Of a stretch of 24,828 bases of DNA, positions 1 to 11,675 are shown piece after piece (the first letter of the stretch is position 1; each line of letters starts with the position of its first letter). Source of the DNA: Priapulus caudatus (lineage: Eukaryota > Priapulida > Priapulimorpha > Priapulimorphida > Priapulidae); the NCBI RefSeq assembly GCF_000485595.1, contig NW_014578652.1, forward strand, positions 23,478-48,305, written 5' to 3'. The notes under the pieces are model-generated. The model did not search any database. It was not told where the DNA came from and saw only the letters and a list, made by a program, of their open reading frames with translations. The translations under genes were made by a program, and so were the position numbers.

Positions 1-1814
1 TGCGCGTATAGCGCTTGGGATCAACACCTCCTTTCGGCAACGCTTCTCTAGTATCCGGTCTCTCTGGATCACGGGGGATACATGTAGTTGGCGACAACTG
101 CCCGTTTCTAGTATATAATTATTATAGCTCTAGTCTATATGTGATGCATAGCTATGCATGCAGCCTAACAATATTTACTCTTGATATACATGCTATGTAG
201 CGTATATTAGTGAATACTCTATGATTATTATATTAGTACAACATCTAATAATACCTAGAGTGTACAACGGGAAACGGGAAATAGTATTATTAGTTCTTGA
301 TTAGTATATCAGCAAAGATTAGTGCATAAACTAATTGGACGAGCATATCTATCATGGAATCACATCACCGGCAACTGCTTATTTGCATAATTTTACATCA
401 AGTGGCGGCGGCGGCGGCCGTAGCACGTGAATGGCCCTGCTGATGTGGATTGATGCATGGTTATGTTATGTTTACCTAAGCAGTGGTTTATGGTGGAGCT
501 ACAAGTGAATGGTACACGCAAGGTCAAGGCTGAGCCGGATTAGATGGCCAAAGTTAAAATAAGTTATGCTTGCAGATGCGCTGTTTCAGTGACGGGTGAT
601 TTAACAAGCCACTTGACTGCAAAGTTAGCATTGCATAGTTCCTAAAGTTCTAGACTTCCACCATGAGTCGTCTTCGGCATGGAATTCGTGAAGACAAACG
701 CAGCGTGGAATTGTTGAGCAGCAGTCTTAGTTCCCGACTAGAATAGTTGACGCCTAACGTATGTGTGTGACGCCCTCCCCCACAATTCCGTGTAGTGTTG
801 TGTATTGACATAAATTCTTATGTGTGATTAGAGTAATGGGAAATTAGAGTAATCAACTTGCACGTGTAATTAGAGTAATTAACTCGCACGTGTCTCGAAG
901 AATGAAATTCCTTGCCTAGCGTGACGGTGTTACCTTTATGAATTATCGCGATTATCGCCAACTTTTTACGTCGGTATCGTAATTATTCAGTAATCGTTAA
1001 GTGAATTGTCGAAGCCAAGATGCTTGGATGTTTTTCTTCTCCTTCTGGAGTTCTGGCGTATCGTAATTATTGCATTTTAAATGTTCAACGATATGTTTAC
1101 TGTTTAGCATTGATCGTTGAAGAATTCTGAGGCGTCCCGTACGCGTGCGTGTCGAGTGGATCACTTAACCTGTACCTGTGCAATACCTCTACAGGTGCTA
1201 ATGGTTTTTACGACGGCGGCAACTGCCGTAACAAGCATCGCATGTGAGGGAATGCTACGCTGCTTAAACTGCGAAGGATTTTCGTGATTGTAGTTCGTCC
1301 CTTCTGTACTTGGCTAGCAACCCCTTTGTTCAAACACACACGCGCACCACAACACCACCCATAGCCTTAGGTCACGCCTCCTAGATGGTCCCTGTGACAG
1401 CCACTGAGGTTCGTGGGTGGCTGCCGACCAGGTGGGCGGGGGTCAGTCTACGTTGATGGACAAACAATGCTGTAGTTTAGCGGGTTGTGGTTCGCTTCAC
1501 CCATCTATTATGTGGGTCAGTGAACACACAGGGTCAGGCGGACGGACTAGCGGCTCGAGGTTGCCCCCCTGCTCGCTCATACGGGACTCCATTTCATCTC
1601 TCTCTCTCTCTCCCCCTTTCTTTCTCTCTCGCGTCGACGTCTTCTCTCCTCCGGCACCAGGTGGCGATACGAGTGCTTAGGGGGCGCTGTGAGTGCATGC
1701 CAACGTCGTCAGGCTTGGCCTAGGGGGAGCCACGTGACGAAGTCAGCGTGCGTGGGGTTGGCGGGGAGACGGAAAAGGTCAAGGTCAAAGATGAGTGACG
1801 ATCTTTGTTGGATG
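1..1814. other. Non-coding, unassigned region
   Basis: I see no recognisable gene here. Open frames are under 90 codons and have no protein-like features. Local structure is limited to a 26-bp tandem duplication (842-893), a 14-base direct repeat (974-987 and 1058-1071), and a CT-rich run at about 1595-1630. Base composition moves from AT-leaning (1-1300) to GC-rich (after 1350) approaching the minisatellite. It could be intron or intergenic DNA upstream of the CAMSAP gene. Confidence 0.6.
842..893. repeat. 26-bp tandem duplication
   Basis: Two adjacent 26-base units (842-867 and 868-893) share the form AATTAGAGTAATYAACTYGC followed by ACGTGT and differ at two positions. A partial related unit (GATTAGAGTAAT) lies just upstream at about 827-838. 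Each full unit ends in a CACGTG E-box-like hexamer; whether that matters functionally is unknown. Confidence 0.75.
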
Positions 1815-3690
1815 GTCGGCCGCCCCACCCACCACTACTGCTGACCCACCACCCTGCTGCCGCTACCCCACCAACCACCCCCACATCACAGCCCACCACC
1901 CCCTCTCCGCCGCCGCTATCCCACCCACCACCCACCACTCCGTCATCCACCACCCTGCTGCCGCTACCCCACCCACCACCCACCACTCCGTCATCCACCA
2001 CCCTGCTGCCGCTACCCCACCCACCACCCCGTCATCCACCACCCCGTTGCCGCTACCCCACCCACCACCCACCACTCCGTCACCGGCGCCACACACCGCC
2101 CGCGCCGCTACTCACCACACCCCACCACTCTGTCCATCCACCACCCTGCCGCCGCTACACACGACCATGTCACTACCGTCATCGCACCACCCTGCGCCGG
2201 CTACAGGGACGACGCCACAACCACCCACCACTCTCGCCACCCACGTGCACAGCCGCCGCCGCTAACAGCACTTCCTCCGCCACCTCACGTCACCGGGCCC
2301 GCGCCGCTACACCACCCCACCGGCACCCCGCCGCCGCTATCACCACCCACACCACTCCGTCACCACCACCACTCCAGCCACTTACACCACCCACGGAGCA
2401 CTTCCGCCACGCCACACAGTCCTCCGCCGCCGCTACACCACCGCACACCGCTACGCCACCCACCACCCGCGCGTACACCCACCCACACTCCGCCACCCCC
2501 ACCACCACTCCACCGCTACACACGCACCCACGCTACTCCGCCACCCTCACCACGCCACCGGCCCGCTACAGCCACCCCACCACCGCGCCGCCCGCCCCCT
2601 CACCAGCTACACCCCACCACTTCGCCATCCTCCGCACCGGCGCGCCGCTACAGCCACTCACGCACTGCCGCCACCGCACACCCCCGCCGCCACGCTATAC
2701 ACCACCCACGCTACTGCCGCCACCTCACCACCCCGACGCCTCTACACACGCACGCCAGCACCCCGCCGGCCGCTACAACCACCACTGAGGTCCACTGGCC
2801 GCCAACCCACGGAGCACCCCGCCGCCGCTACTGCCCACCCCGACCACTTCCGCCACCACCACGCCACCCGCCCTACAACCGACACCACTGCCGCCACGAC
2901 ACCCGGACCGCGCCGCTACACCACCCCAGCACCGGCCCGCCGGCCAGCTACACCACCCACTCACTTCGCCAGCCCCACAGCACCGCCCGCGCGTACTGCC
3001 ACGCCATACCACCACCACTAGGCTGTCACCACACACCCCCTGCCGCTACACCACCGCATACACTCGCGTCATCCACCCACCGCTGCGCTGCTACACCACC
3101 CACCACCCATCACTCGCCGCCACGCCACCACCCCACCGCCGCCGCTACGCAACCCACACCCCCCAAACCACCACGCCTCCGCCGTACACGGACCACCCAC
3201 GCACCCACCACTTACCACCGCCACCCACCACCGTCCGCCGCGCTACACACTTACCGCCACCCGTCCGGCACCAACCCTCCGCCGCCGGGCTACACCACCG
3301 CACCACCCCTGCCGGCCGCTACAGCACCCACCACTTCCGCCACGCCGATTTCACACTCGACGCTACAAGGCCACCACACACTACGCGCACCACGACACCT
3401 CCTCGCGCCGCGCTACACCACCCAGCACCCCGCCGCCGCTACACCACCCACCACTCCGCCACCCACCACCACTCCACCGCTACACCACCCACCACTCCGC
3501 CACCCACCACGCCACCGCCGCTACACCACCCACCACTCCGCCACCCACCACCCCGCCGCCGCTACACCACCCAGCACCCCGCCGCCGCTACACCACCCAC
3601 CACTTCGCCACCCACCACCCCGCCGCCGCTACACCCACCACTCCGCCACCCACCACCCCGCCGCCGCTACACCACCCACCACTCCGCTGA
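1815..3690. repeat. C-rich minisatellite, about 41-47-bp units
   Basis: About 1.9 kb is built from variants of a unit combining CCGCCGCCGCTACACCACCC with ACCACTCCGCCACCCACCACC-like halves. The unit is about 47 bp near 1850-2060 (with CTGCTGCCGCTACCCC) and about 41 bp near 3430-3690, where copies are most regular. The middle (about 2100-3400) is more irregular. The + strand is very poor in G outside the CCG triplets, so the opposite strand is a dense array of GGTGG and GGGTGG runs. Long open frames across it (for example 1805-2788) are Pro/Thr/His compositional artefacts. Confidence 0.9.
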
Positions 3691-3857
3691 TGAACCAGTT
3701 CTACTGTCATGACCCGAAAATGTTGCCATCCCTGCTATAGTAGTAGTAATTAGGCACAGCATAGACTTGGCAGTGAGAGAGGGAAGGGGGCCAGAGGGAG
3801 GGGGGAGGCAGATATAGAAGGGGTGTTCTGGCACGCACAGTCGCTCCCATTGATCGC

Positions 3858-3860
<3 letters not shown>

Positions 3861-3892
<32 letters not shown>

Positions 3893-3893
3893 A
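3861..3893. repeat. GA microsatellite
   Basis: Near-perfect (GA)n run of about 33 bases. It follows a purine-rich stretch at 3773-3812, so 3773-3893 is broadly purine-rich on the + strand. Confidence 0.9.
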
Positions 3894-4080
3894 GTGGTGG
3901 AGGTTGCTGTACGTATCTCTGTGTCTCTCTCGGCCAGCCAGTCGCCAGTCGTTGGTTGTCGTACGTGTGAGCAATAAGGAAGTGATCCAGTTAACCGATG
4001 CTGTTTGCAGACATTCACACAGATCTACACCAGCCATCAGCAGACGCACACGTGTCTGCGTGAGTGGCTCCTATCTCTGC

Positions 4081-4130
4081 GTATGTGTGTGTGCGTGCGT
4101 GCGTGGCGTGCGTGCGTATGCGTGCGTGTG
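4081..4130. repeat. GTGC/GTGT microsatellite
   Basis: Alternating purine-pyrimidine run of GTGT, GTGC and GCGT tetramers. Such runs are potential Z-DNA formers. Confidence 0.85.
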
Positions 4131-4182
4131 GCAGTTCTCAATATATATAATTTAGAGAGAGAGAGATAGAAGCTGCTATAGA

Positions 4183-4282
4183 TCTGGCAATTCTTGGAGA
4201 TAGCCTTGCCTACGTCTGTGTCTTGCAACTCTTGGGGATAGATAAGAGATAGATTTGCCTATATCTGTGTCTGGCAATTCTC
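4183..4282. repeat. Short tandem repeat, units of 38 and 49 bp
   Basis: Three successive units begin TCTGGCAATTCT / TCTTGCAACTCT / TCTGGCAATTCT at 4183, 4221 and 4270. The first two run through GGAGATAG or GGGGATAG, then TTGCCTAYRTCTGTG. The second is lengthened by an internal GATAAGAGATA insertion and the third is truncated. Confidence 0.7.
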
Positions 4283-4394
4283 TAACACGGATCCGGAACG
4301 GTACGTCGGAGTGTCGTTTCGTATCGCGGACCGTCGTGCATTGTGCGCCGTCGCCGTCGCCTGCGCGCTGTAGCAGGCGATTAGTGCCGTAAGT

Positions 4395-4471
4395 ATGTGT
4401 ACGCACGCGCACCCACGCACACGCACGCACGCCCGCACATGCACCCACGCACACCCACGCACACGCACACA
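4395..4471. repeat. CACGCACCCACG microsatellite
   Basis: Run of ACGC, ACCC and ACAC tetramers on the + strand, roughly the complement in composition of the GTGC run about 300 bases upstream. Confidence 0.85.
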
Positions 4472-4619
4472 TTCCTCCATAGATTCACTCCATCATACAT
4501 ACACTCAACAATCACTCGACTCAAATCGCAACTGACATCAAACGCGAAGAGAGGGGCAGATATGATGTAGTGACTGTAGTACCCTGGTAAAAGTCAATAC
4601 AGCGTTGACTCAGGCACGT

Positions 4620-4655
4620 TATCTCTCTCTTTCTCTCTCTCTCTCCCTCTCTCTT
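4620..4655. repeat. CT microsatellite
   Basis: Pyrimidine run of CTCT with a few TTT and CCC interruptions. Confidence 0.85.
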
Positions 4656-4770
4656 GTTGCTGTTTGAGGCAGCAATTACTTGTGTCAAGTGTTTCGAAGG
4701 AGCGTGCGTGTCGAGTGCGATTAGTACAAGAACACATGTATAATTGAGGATTTGACTTTTTATCTCTCCT

Positions 4771-4867
4771 AAGTCGTCGTCATCATCATCGTCATCGTCA
4801 TCATCATTATCATCATCGTCATCATTATTATCATCATCGTCATCATTATCAATCATCGTCGTCGTCA
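4771..4867. repeat. TCA/TCG trinucleotide array
   Basis: About 97 bases of mixed TCA, TCG and TTA trinucleotides. The minus-strand frame reads as a run of Asp/Asn, but there is no surrounding gene structure, so I treat it as non-coding. Confidence 0.85.
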
Positions 4868-5092
4868 CCGCGGCTGCAGCGTAACGATGTCATTGTGCAC
4901 AGGTTTTGTTACCTGTAATCAGGATAGCCTCGGCCAGGTGTTGAGCGCGTGGGCGGGCGGGCAGTGCTGGAGAGAGGGGGAGGGGGAGGGGGAGGGACCT
5001 GTGTGGTGACATTCCAGCACGTATTACGTGACAGAACACGACCCAGGGCTTAGTGATCTACTACTTGCTCTGCCTGCCTGCCTGCCAGCCTG

Positions 5093-5218
5093 GGGCAGCA
5101 GCAGCACCACCAGCAGCAGCAGCAGTAGCAGCACCACCACCACCAGCAGCAGCAGTAACAGCAGTAGCAGCAGCATGACTAGCAGCAGCAGCACCACCAG
5201 CACCACCAGCAGCAGCAG

Positions 5219-5250
<32 letters not shown>

Positions 5251-5331
5251 AATCACCACTAGCAGCAGTAACAGCAGCAGTAGCAGTAACAGCAGCACCA
5301 CCACCACCACCACCAGTAGCAGTAACAGCTC
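5093..5331. repeat. CAG/CAC array with TAA interruptions
   Basis: About 240 bases of CAG and CAC triplets punctuated by GTAACAG. The same composite repeat (CAGCAGCAGTAACAGCAGCAC form) opens the clean block immediately after the N gap at 14664. The pair of repeats probably marks two edges of one true repeat. The TAA interruptions break the CAG (Gln) frame, so this is not a polyglutamine exon. Confidence 0.85.
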
Positions 5332-5339
5332 CTACTCGC

Positions 5340-8094
5340 CCACACCGCATGTTTGATCGCCGGAACATACTTTAAGGACGTCCAGTTCATGATCAAATCT
5401 ATGGCGGTCATAGCAGCAAGCAGTCTCCCAGGCTACCGTTCAAGAAAATTCCTAACTCCTACCCACAGCACACTAGCAGCAGCAAAGGCGTTTTCAAGTA
5501 TTCACAAGCCACCACCACAGAATGTTTGCAAGATGTATATCATTATCATTAAGTCATCCGTTACATCTCTGTAACGCACCGTAAATTACAGAAGGAGTTC
5601 GCGTGCCTTGAAAACGGCGCATGCACACCGTCCGGAGCAGACAGGCCGGGCGCGTAAACCAAGCAAGGCTTGGACGCGGGGATGGTAATCGCCTATCTCA
5701 CGCAACCGTGTAACGGCCCGCGCGCCAGGACCGGTTTCCCGGGGCAGCAGTAACAGCAGCAGCAGCACGACGCCCGAACAGGTCACCACAGCATATCCTA
5801 AGGTGACGTAAAACCATAGTCTTACGAAAACTATTCTACACTACCGACCACTGGCAGATCGAGTACGAGCTACACGCTATGGCTGAACACAGAGTGCAAG
5901 CTCAGTGGCCGATATGAATTAGCCATTAATGCGTTTTATCCTGACGACCAGCCAGCTCGGTAGGCCAAACAGCAGCCGCACAACTACTACCCGACGAAGA
6001 CAACTCGAGCACTAGGACATTCCATAGTAAATAACAGTATACAATATGCATCCGAGCGAGCTATACACGCACCGAAGCAGCGAGTAGACCAGCAGTCACC
6101 GTGCACCCACCCCCCACTTTACTGGGAATACCAAATCATAGCATCCAGAAGTATAAAAAGCCCAACTACCGCCCCACGTCAGCCATCCACTAGTCTAGAT
6201 GGATCAGTGTGAATGATTCCATCGCACAATGTAGTCTGTCCTTTAGCTTGCGCGATAGGCCCAAGCGGGTGGACCACCGCAAGCTCGGGACAGCCACAGT
6301 ACAGCACACCACCACTGCCACATTGGCGGGCAGCAAGCTAGTTCAGTGAACATACCTAAGCGCGACCACCAAACAGGCTATCAATCGATAGGCGACACAG
6401 ATTCCTCTGACGCCCATTTTTTATCAGCTAGTACACCAAACATGCGCGCGAGCACGGGACCTACACCTCAGCCATAGAATCGTCTTGCTAAAGCCTAGGA
6501 CGTCTCTCTTAGTTCACGACGTTCCCACCGAACAGGCTAGCGGCCAGCTAACAGCAAGCCAAAACAAGACCGACTACTCACAAAGCATGTATCACACAAG
6601 CAGCCAGCAGTATTAACAGCAACACCACGCCACATCGAGAGAAATCTAGGACTGCACGCCTGAAAAACACAACGTATTTGACGATCAACGAGCAGAGCAG
6701 TTTTCCTATGAGGTCAAGGCACCCGGTTTTGTGGTACAACCCGGTTTTATCTGGCACACGAAACAGACCCGACGTAAGTTTGCCTCTCTACCCGCCGTCA
6801 GACTAGTTCAGCAGTTACACAGCAATAGGCGATGAAAGCTTTACGATCGAGGCGTGTCCCGCATTAAGCGTGCACGCGCCAACCCATAGTACCCCACCAC
6901 AGCAGCAGTAACCAGCCCACCCCCCAGCAGCGAGGCAGTAACGTTAGGCATGTGCACGTTACTCCATGTTGGCGACACACCTGGCCCACCACCCCCTTTC
7001 AGAGAGTGGGGACCGCTGCCCGCTCAGGACAATCGCTGTAGAAACAGCGCGGGCCAGTACGGCGAGCCGCAGAAACAGCACCACCTGAGAGGGGCGACAT
7101 TAGTACCCCACGGGCCGCAAGCCCGATAGAACACGGGTAATAGGGAATGCTTGTTCCAGTGGGATGACGAGAAAGTGCCTCTAGCGCGTTTAACCGTTCC
7201 CATTTCCAGACCCAAGCCATGCAAAGTCAGCCAGATTTGAGAGCAAGCACAAAACGCGACACAGCTGATAAGCAGCAGTGAGACGAGCGTGAGACTATGA
7301 TAAGCCAGCATACCCATAGCCTAACAGTAACCAAGACAGCACAGTCGACAGACTAACACCCAGCCATCACAGGGAGTATACCCGCGTTTGTACCGCAGCC
7401 GGGAACACAAGCATTGCAGTCATATCATGCAGCAAGCAGATCTTCAGCCCAACCGACGCAGCAGCCAGTAAACGCAGTGTAACGGCTAGAAAGCATCACT
7501 AGCGGCTCTATCTCAACCATACTCTACACCGCGCATCGAGACTCCAGCTCGCAGATATGCTTAAGAGTCTGGGCCAGCAGTAACAGGCGACCACCCCACA
7601 CCAGCAGTAAACAGCAGCACAGAAACAGCAGTCATATACGCGGCCACACGCAGCAAACGTCAACCGCCACAAACCGACCTGACGCAGCTCATGAGCAGTT
7701 AACCACACTGACACAGGCTTTACTGCGAGCGACAAGAGCGCACCGAGGGGTGGTTTCGACGCCGCCTCGGAAGATCTCAAAGATCACAGACACAAGCAGA
7801 GCCAACAGGAACCATCTAGCGTCAATCCTCTGGCAGTGCATAGAACGCTAGGCCACAGCACCAAAAGCAGCAGTATCGCGAGTCTCGAGCAGATAGCCAG
7901 TGCGCGAGTTTATAGGATAGTAACTGCCCTCCTCGCTAATATTTAGTTGGGCATTGGAAAGCTAGCGAGACATGCGATACAAGTGAGATTAGTACGCCGA
8001 CATTGCACGCTAGCGGACAGTTTTATCGTATTGTTGTCGAGCTCCACGAGCAGGCATCAGTGGCAGAAGTCATGGGCAGTTCATCACCTGCTGC
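5340..8094. other. Gap-fill-like noisy sequence, no gene
   Basis: No gene, splice structure or recognisable protein is visible in 2.7 kb. Fragments of the adjoining CAG/GTAACAG repeat recur through it (about 5743-5768, 6600-6625, 6898-6914, 7573-7612) embedded in seemingly random sequence, as if a long CAG/TAA minisatellite had been read with a very high error rate. My reading is uncorrected long-read filler across the repeat. The alternative is genuine unique DNA with scattered CAG runs. Confidence 0.5.
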
Positions 8095-11000
8095 GTATGG
8101 CAGCGCACGCACGACTGGATGATTCATCTGATAGTAATGAATTATACACGAGTCCGCCGGACTGAACTAATGAGCGATAATATAAGCTGCATTGCTGTAT
8201 GCGTACGAGTACGGCTTACGGGCAGCAGTCTAACAACCTAGTCATTTGATGGCAAGTCAAACTTATGCTAGTCTAGAGTTTGCTCGAAGCAAGACACGCC
8301 ACCTGGCCGAGCAGGGGATGGGGTCGTTCAGTCGAATGTTGTACTAACTAAACTACAATTAAGCCACTCGATCCTGCCTCGTGTATTGCGTCCCCCCCGC
8401 CCCCCTGTTGTTGCGTCTAGAGCATGGTAATTGGCGTCTGGACTCAGAGCCGCGTACAGCTGTTAGCAGTGTTGGTAAGCCCTGTAAGGCAGGTAGTGAC
8501 CAGGAGCCTTACTAGGTTACTGGGCCAGCTAGGAGCAGGTTCAAGGCTTGTCGATATTGTGACGCTGGCATTGCAGTGCGTAGCTAGTGTCTGTTCGAAG
8601 TCGTCTATGTACTGAGCAAGAGCAACGCTTTGCGAGGCCGAGCCACCACAGTTATGATCTCTTCATAGCCATTTGACTATAGGTTACTAACTCGGAGTGA
8701 ACTAATACAGAGGTTTTCGCGCTAGCGTGTCGATATATATCTTTATGAGATTTACACAAAAGAAAAACGATCGGTCTCTCCTAACTTGAGCTCACTAGCC
8801 TGCCTCTGGTTACATAGTAGCAATACTCATACGATCTTCGCACAGAGTGGGAGGCAGAAGTGCTAAATTATTATTGGGTTTTCACTTATATGAGCGAACA
8901 TTCTAATTCCAATTGAACGAGGCACAGTATACGTGCGATTCTGCGTAGAGCCTAGTGGCCTTCACCGCGTACCATACCCTGCATTTGATACCACTTAGAT
9001 ATGCGCGCCGATAGATCAGAAACCTCTAGTATCTACCGAAGTTAGCTAGCGGCTCATCAGAATTTGACTCTATCGGCGCCCGCATCAGCGTTCTCTCAGT
9101 GGGATAGGGCACCGCACACATAGCACGGAAACAGCGGCAGACGCCAGCATATTACTTTAACGTACCGCGCGGTTTTACAACGTGGACATATATAGGGATA
9201 CACGTCGCTCGAACCGCGAGGCTCAGACTACGATACAGCCTGACGAAAGCGCACGATCGACCGGGGATACGGTTTACCACGCGCAAACGACAGCAGTGCT
9301 GTTGATGTTAAATCGCGCGGTATATCCGTTATCGTGTCACACGCAACCGCATGCACGAAGGCACAGCACGCACGCATCCGCATCGGACGAAGGGCATGCC
9401 ACTCCATCGTGGCCACCTCATCGGTGCGAACCCTATATTCACTCCGGAACAGCCATACCTGGGCGGACATCCAATGCTTTGTGTACTAGGGCACCGGTCA
9501 CCACATTTCCATACGCGGAAGATGCAAACACGCTAAAGCGACAATAGCCTGCGTCAACGGCCGTTGGTTGATCTCCACTCCAAACCCGCTGAGGATCTCA
9601 TAAGTTGTCAGGGCACAAGACCCTACAGGCGGAGGTACAGGGTCCGCGTTCAGAATTTGAACATAGACGGTCAGAGCATTTATGCACGCTAGCATCAGCA
9701 TGTAAAGGCGAGTCGAAATATTTCACTCGCCTCGTTTTATCACCATGAATTCCGATAGAGGAAATATCTTACCGCGCACTCATGACACGCCGTGGGAGTC
9801 GCAATGGCATCCACACGAGGACGGCCAATTAAGTATGTGGGGGCGGATGCAGCTCATGCAGCACTACACGTATTACGACGTATACCGCAGCAAGCAATTC
9901 AGAAGGCTGGGCCGGGATATCCAGCTCAATACCCATTAGACATGCTACACGTCCGTGCACGCACCGCATGCACACACGCACGAGGGAGATGTACAGTAGC
10001 AGTATCTGCATGATGTCAGGCAGACACTCAGTACGCAAACTTGAGCTTATGGTACGCGTGCGGTGGAGGCTCATGGCAGCAAGCGAATTGCTAGCAAGCG
10101 CGACACATATTACGCACGGCACGACAACGCAACGGTATTTGGCAATACGTTCAACTCCGCCATCATTCACCAATGCAGCGAGAGTTCTCACATGTCGTTA
10201 GGTATAATGACGCTACGGTTAAATCGAGGGCCTGGCAGTGACTCGTATTGGCTACTGTCGCAGACAGAGCCGTTCCTCCCTATGCCCCTGGCGCCGATAA
10301 AAAACTCTCCCCTTGACGGGAGCACGGCAGAATACTGACTGAACGACAGGCTGACGGACTGCCGACCGACAGACTATACCGCAAGTAGCCATGCACGCAC
10401 CTCGGTCTACCTCCGGGTCCAGGCGACATCATGGCGCACCACCGGCACAGCGCAGCAGTCCATGCGCCACACTGCACCGAGTGCTTGCACACGGCGCGAT
10501 CACCACTACGAGTTCGATACACACGCGCCTGTCCGCGACGCCGCGTGCATCTGCTGAGAGTCCAATCGAGCAACACGCCACACGCCCACCACCCGCTGCG
10601 GTTTCCACCGCCAACCATCCACCCCTGTCAGCATATTCCAATGCGCAGATGGTGACGCGGCCGGCATCTCGCTGTCTGCTCTACGTCAGCGATTGGAGCA
10701 TGGATGAGGATCTTTTTGCGCGGACCCCGAAGTGACGAGGGCGTAATGGAGGAACGCGCCGGACCCGGCGTCGGGGGTGGCGACATGTGAGGCTGCGTAC
10801 TTAACACAGGTGCAACTCTCGTAAATTTATCCTTCCTGTTCTCTTTCCACGCTACAATCAGTACACAGCAACGTGCAGGTCGAATTATATGACTGACATC
10901 TGACTTTGCTCGAGCACTATAGGAGAGTACGCAATCTAGTGTCTACACGTTGTGCGCCAGCATAAGCTACAGGCGTCGACACGAGTTATACGTAGACCGT

Positions 11001-11570
11001 GCCGACGGTGAGCATTCCCCGCAATATACTAATGTCACCGTTAAGAAATGGCCGGTGAAAGAAAGAGTATAGGGATATTCAAATGCAGGTATTAAGGAAG
11101 ATTATATACTGTTTCGCAGGGCATGTGGCCACGCCAAATGCGTGCACACTGTTTTGCCTGTTGCAGCTCCGCGTGTACTATATAATGCACGCCCGAGAGA
11201 GAGTTGCCAGGTCGCAAACGGAGCATAATGGCGACGAGCTACACCTTGGCGGACTCTTCCGGGCCTGAACACCAGTTCGCGCTTGCCCAATACGACGTTC
11301 GTTAGCGGATACCGCCCTGGGTCGGCCTGGTCATCAGAAGACAGACCCATCGCACCTTCTGTATGCGACCACTGAGCCTTCGTGCACGGCGAATGAAAGC
11401 CACCTTTGAGACGCGTAGGTCTCTAGATAATAACGCACCTTTTTAAACGCACTCGAACTCTGTACTCGGTCCAGCCGGAATATTTAGCACGTTACGTATG
11501 GGGCAGGCAACTGCTGATGAGACAATCGGCCGCCGGCGTTGTCGCCTGCTGGTCGCCAATAAAAGCAGCA
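8095..11570 (+). repeat. Error-rich duplicate of the 14892-16200 region
   Basis: Collinear anchors match the clean block after the N gap: 8095-8112 with 14892-14909 (18 identical bases), 8489-8531 with 15054-15097, about 8673-8717 with about 15188-15233, 8806-8820 with 15276-15290 (15 identical), about 9015-9034 with about 15394-15412, and 11335-11351 with 16131-16147 (17 identical). Between anchors the sequence diverges mainly by small insertions. The stretch 9180-11300 corresponds to the ACGC/ATGC microsatellite intron of the clean copy, with recognisable fragments such as GCATGCACGAAGGCAC near 9349. I see no independent gene. Confidence 0.75.
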
Positions 11571-11675
11571 AAATTATAAAACCTCGAGCCGGCGGACGAA
11601 CGACGATACAGACCTAGCACCCCGCCGTCCGTATGCAAGCTTGACGGCGAAACGAACTGTCGGTCGAGTGGCCGC

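Noticed and set aside
1805-2788. 327-codon open frame rich in Pro, Thr and His
   Set aside because: It lies wholly in the minisatellite; other frames are equally open because stop codons are rare in C-rich repeats. No domain or splice context.
1815-3690. CRISPR-like appearance of regularly spaced repeats
   Set aside because: Units are directly tandem and variable with no unique spacers, no cas genes nearby, and the surroundings are eukaryotic.
4521-4868. Minus-strand Asp/Asn-rich frame
   Set aside because: Produced by the TCA/TCG trinucleotide array; the remainder of the frame has no recognisable domain.
5353-5574. 73-codon frame that looks somewhat protein-like next to the CAG array
   Set aside because: No family recognised, no splice sites that extend it, and it begins the region I judge to be error-rich filler.
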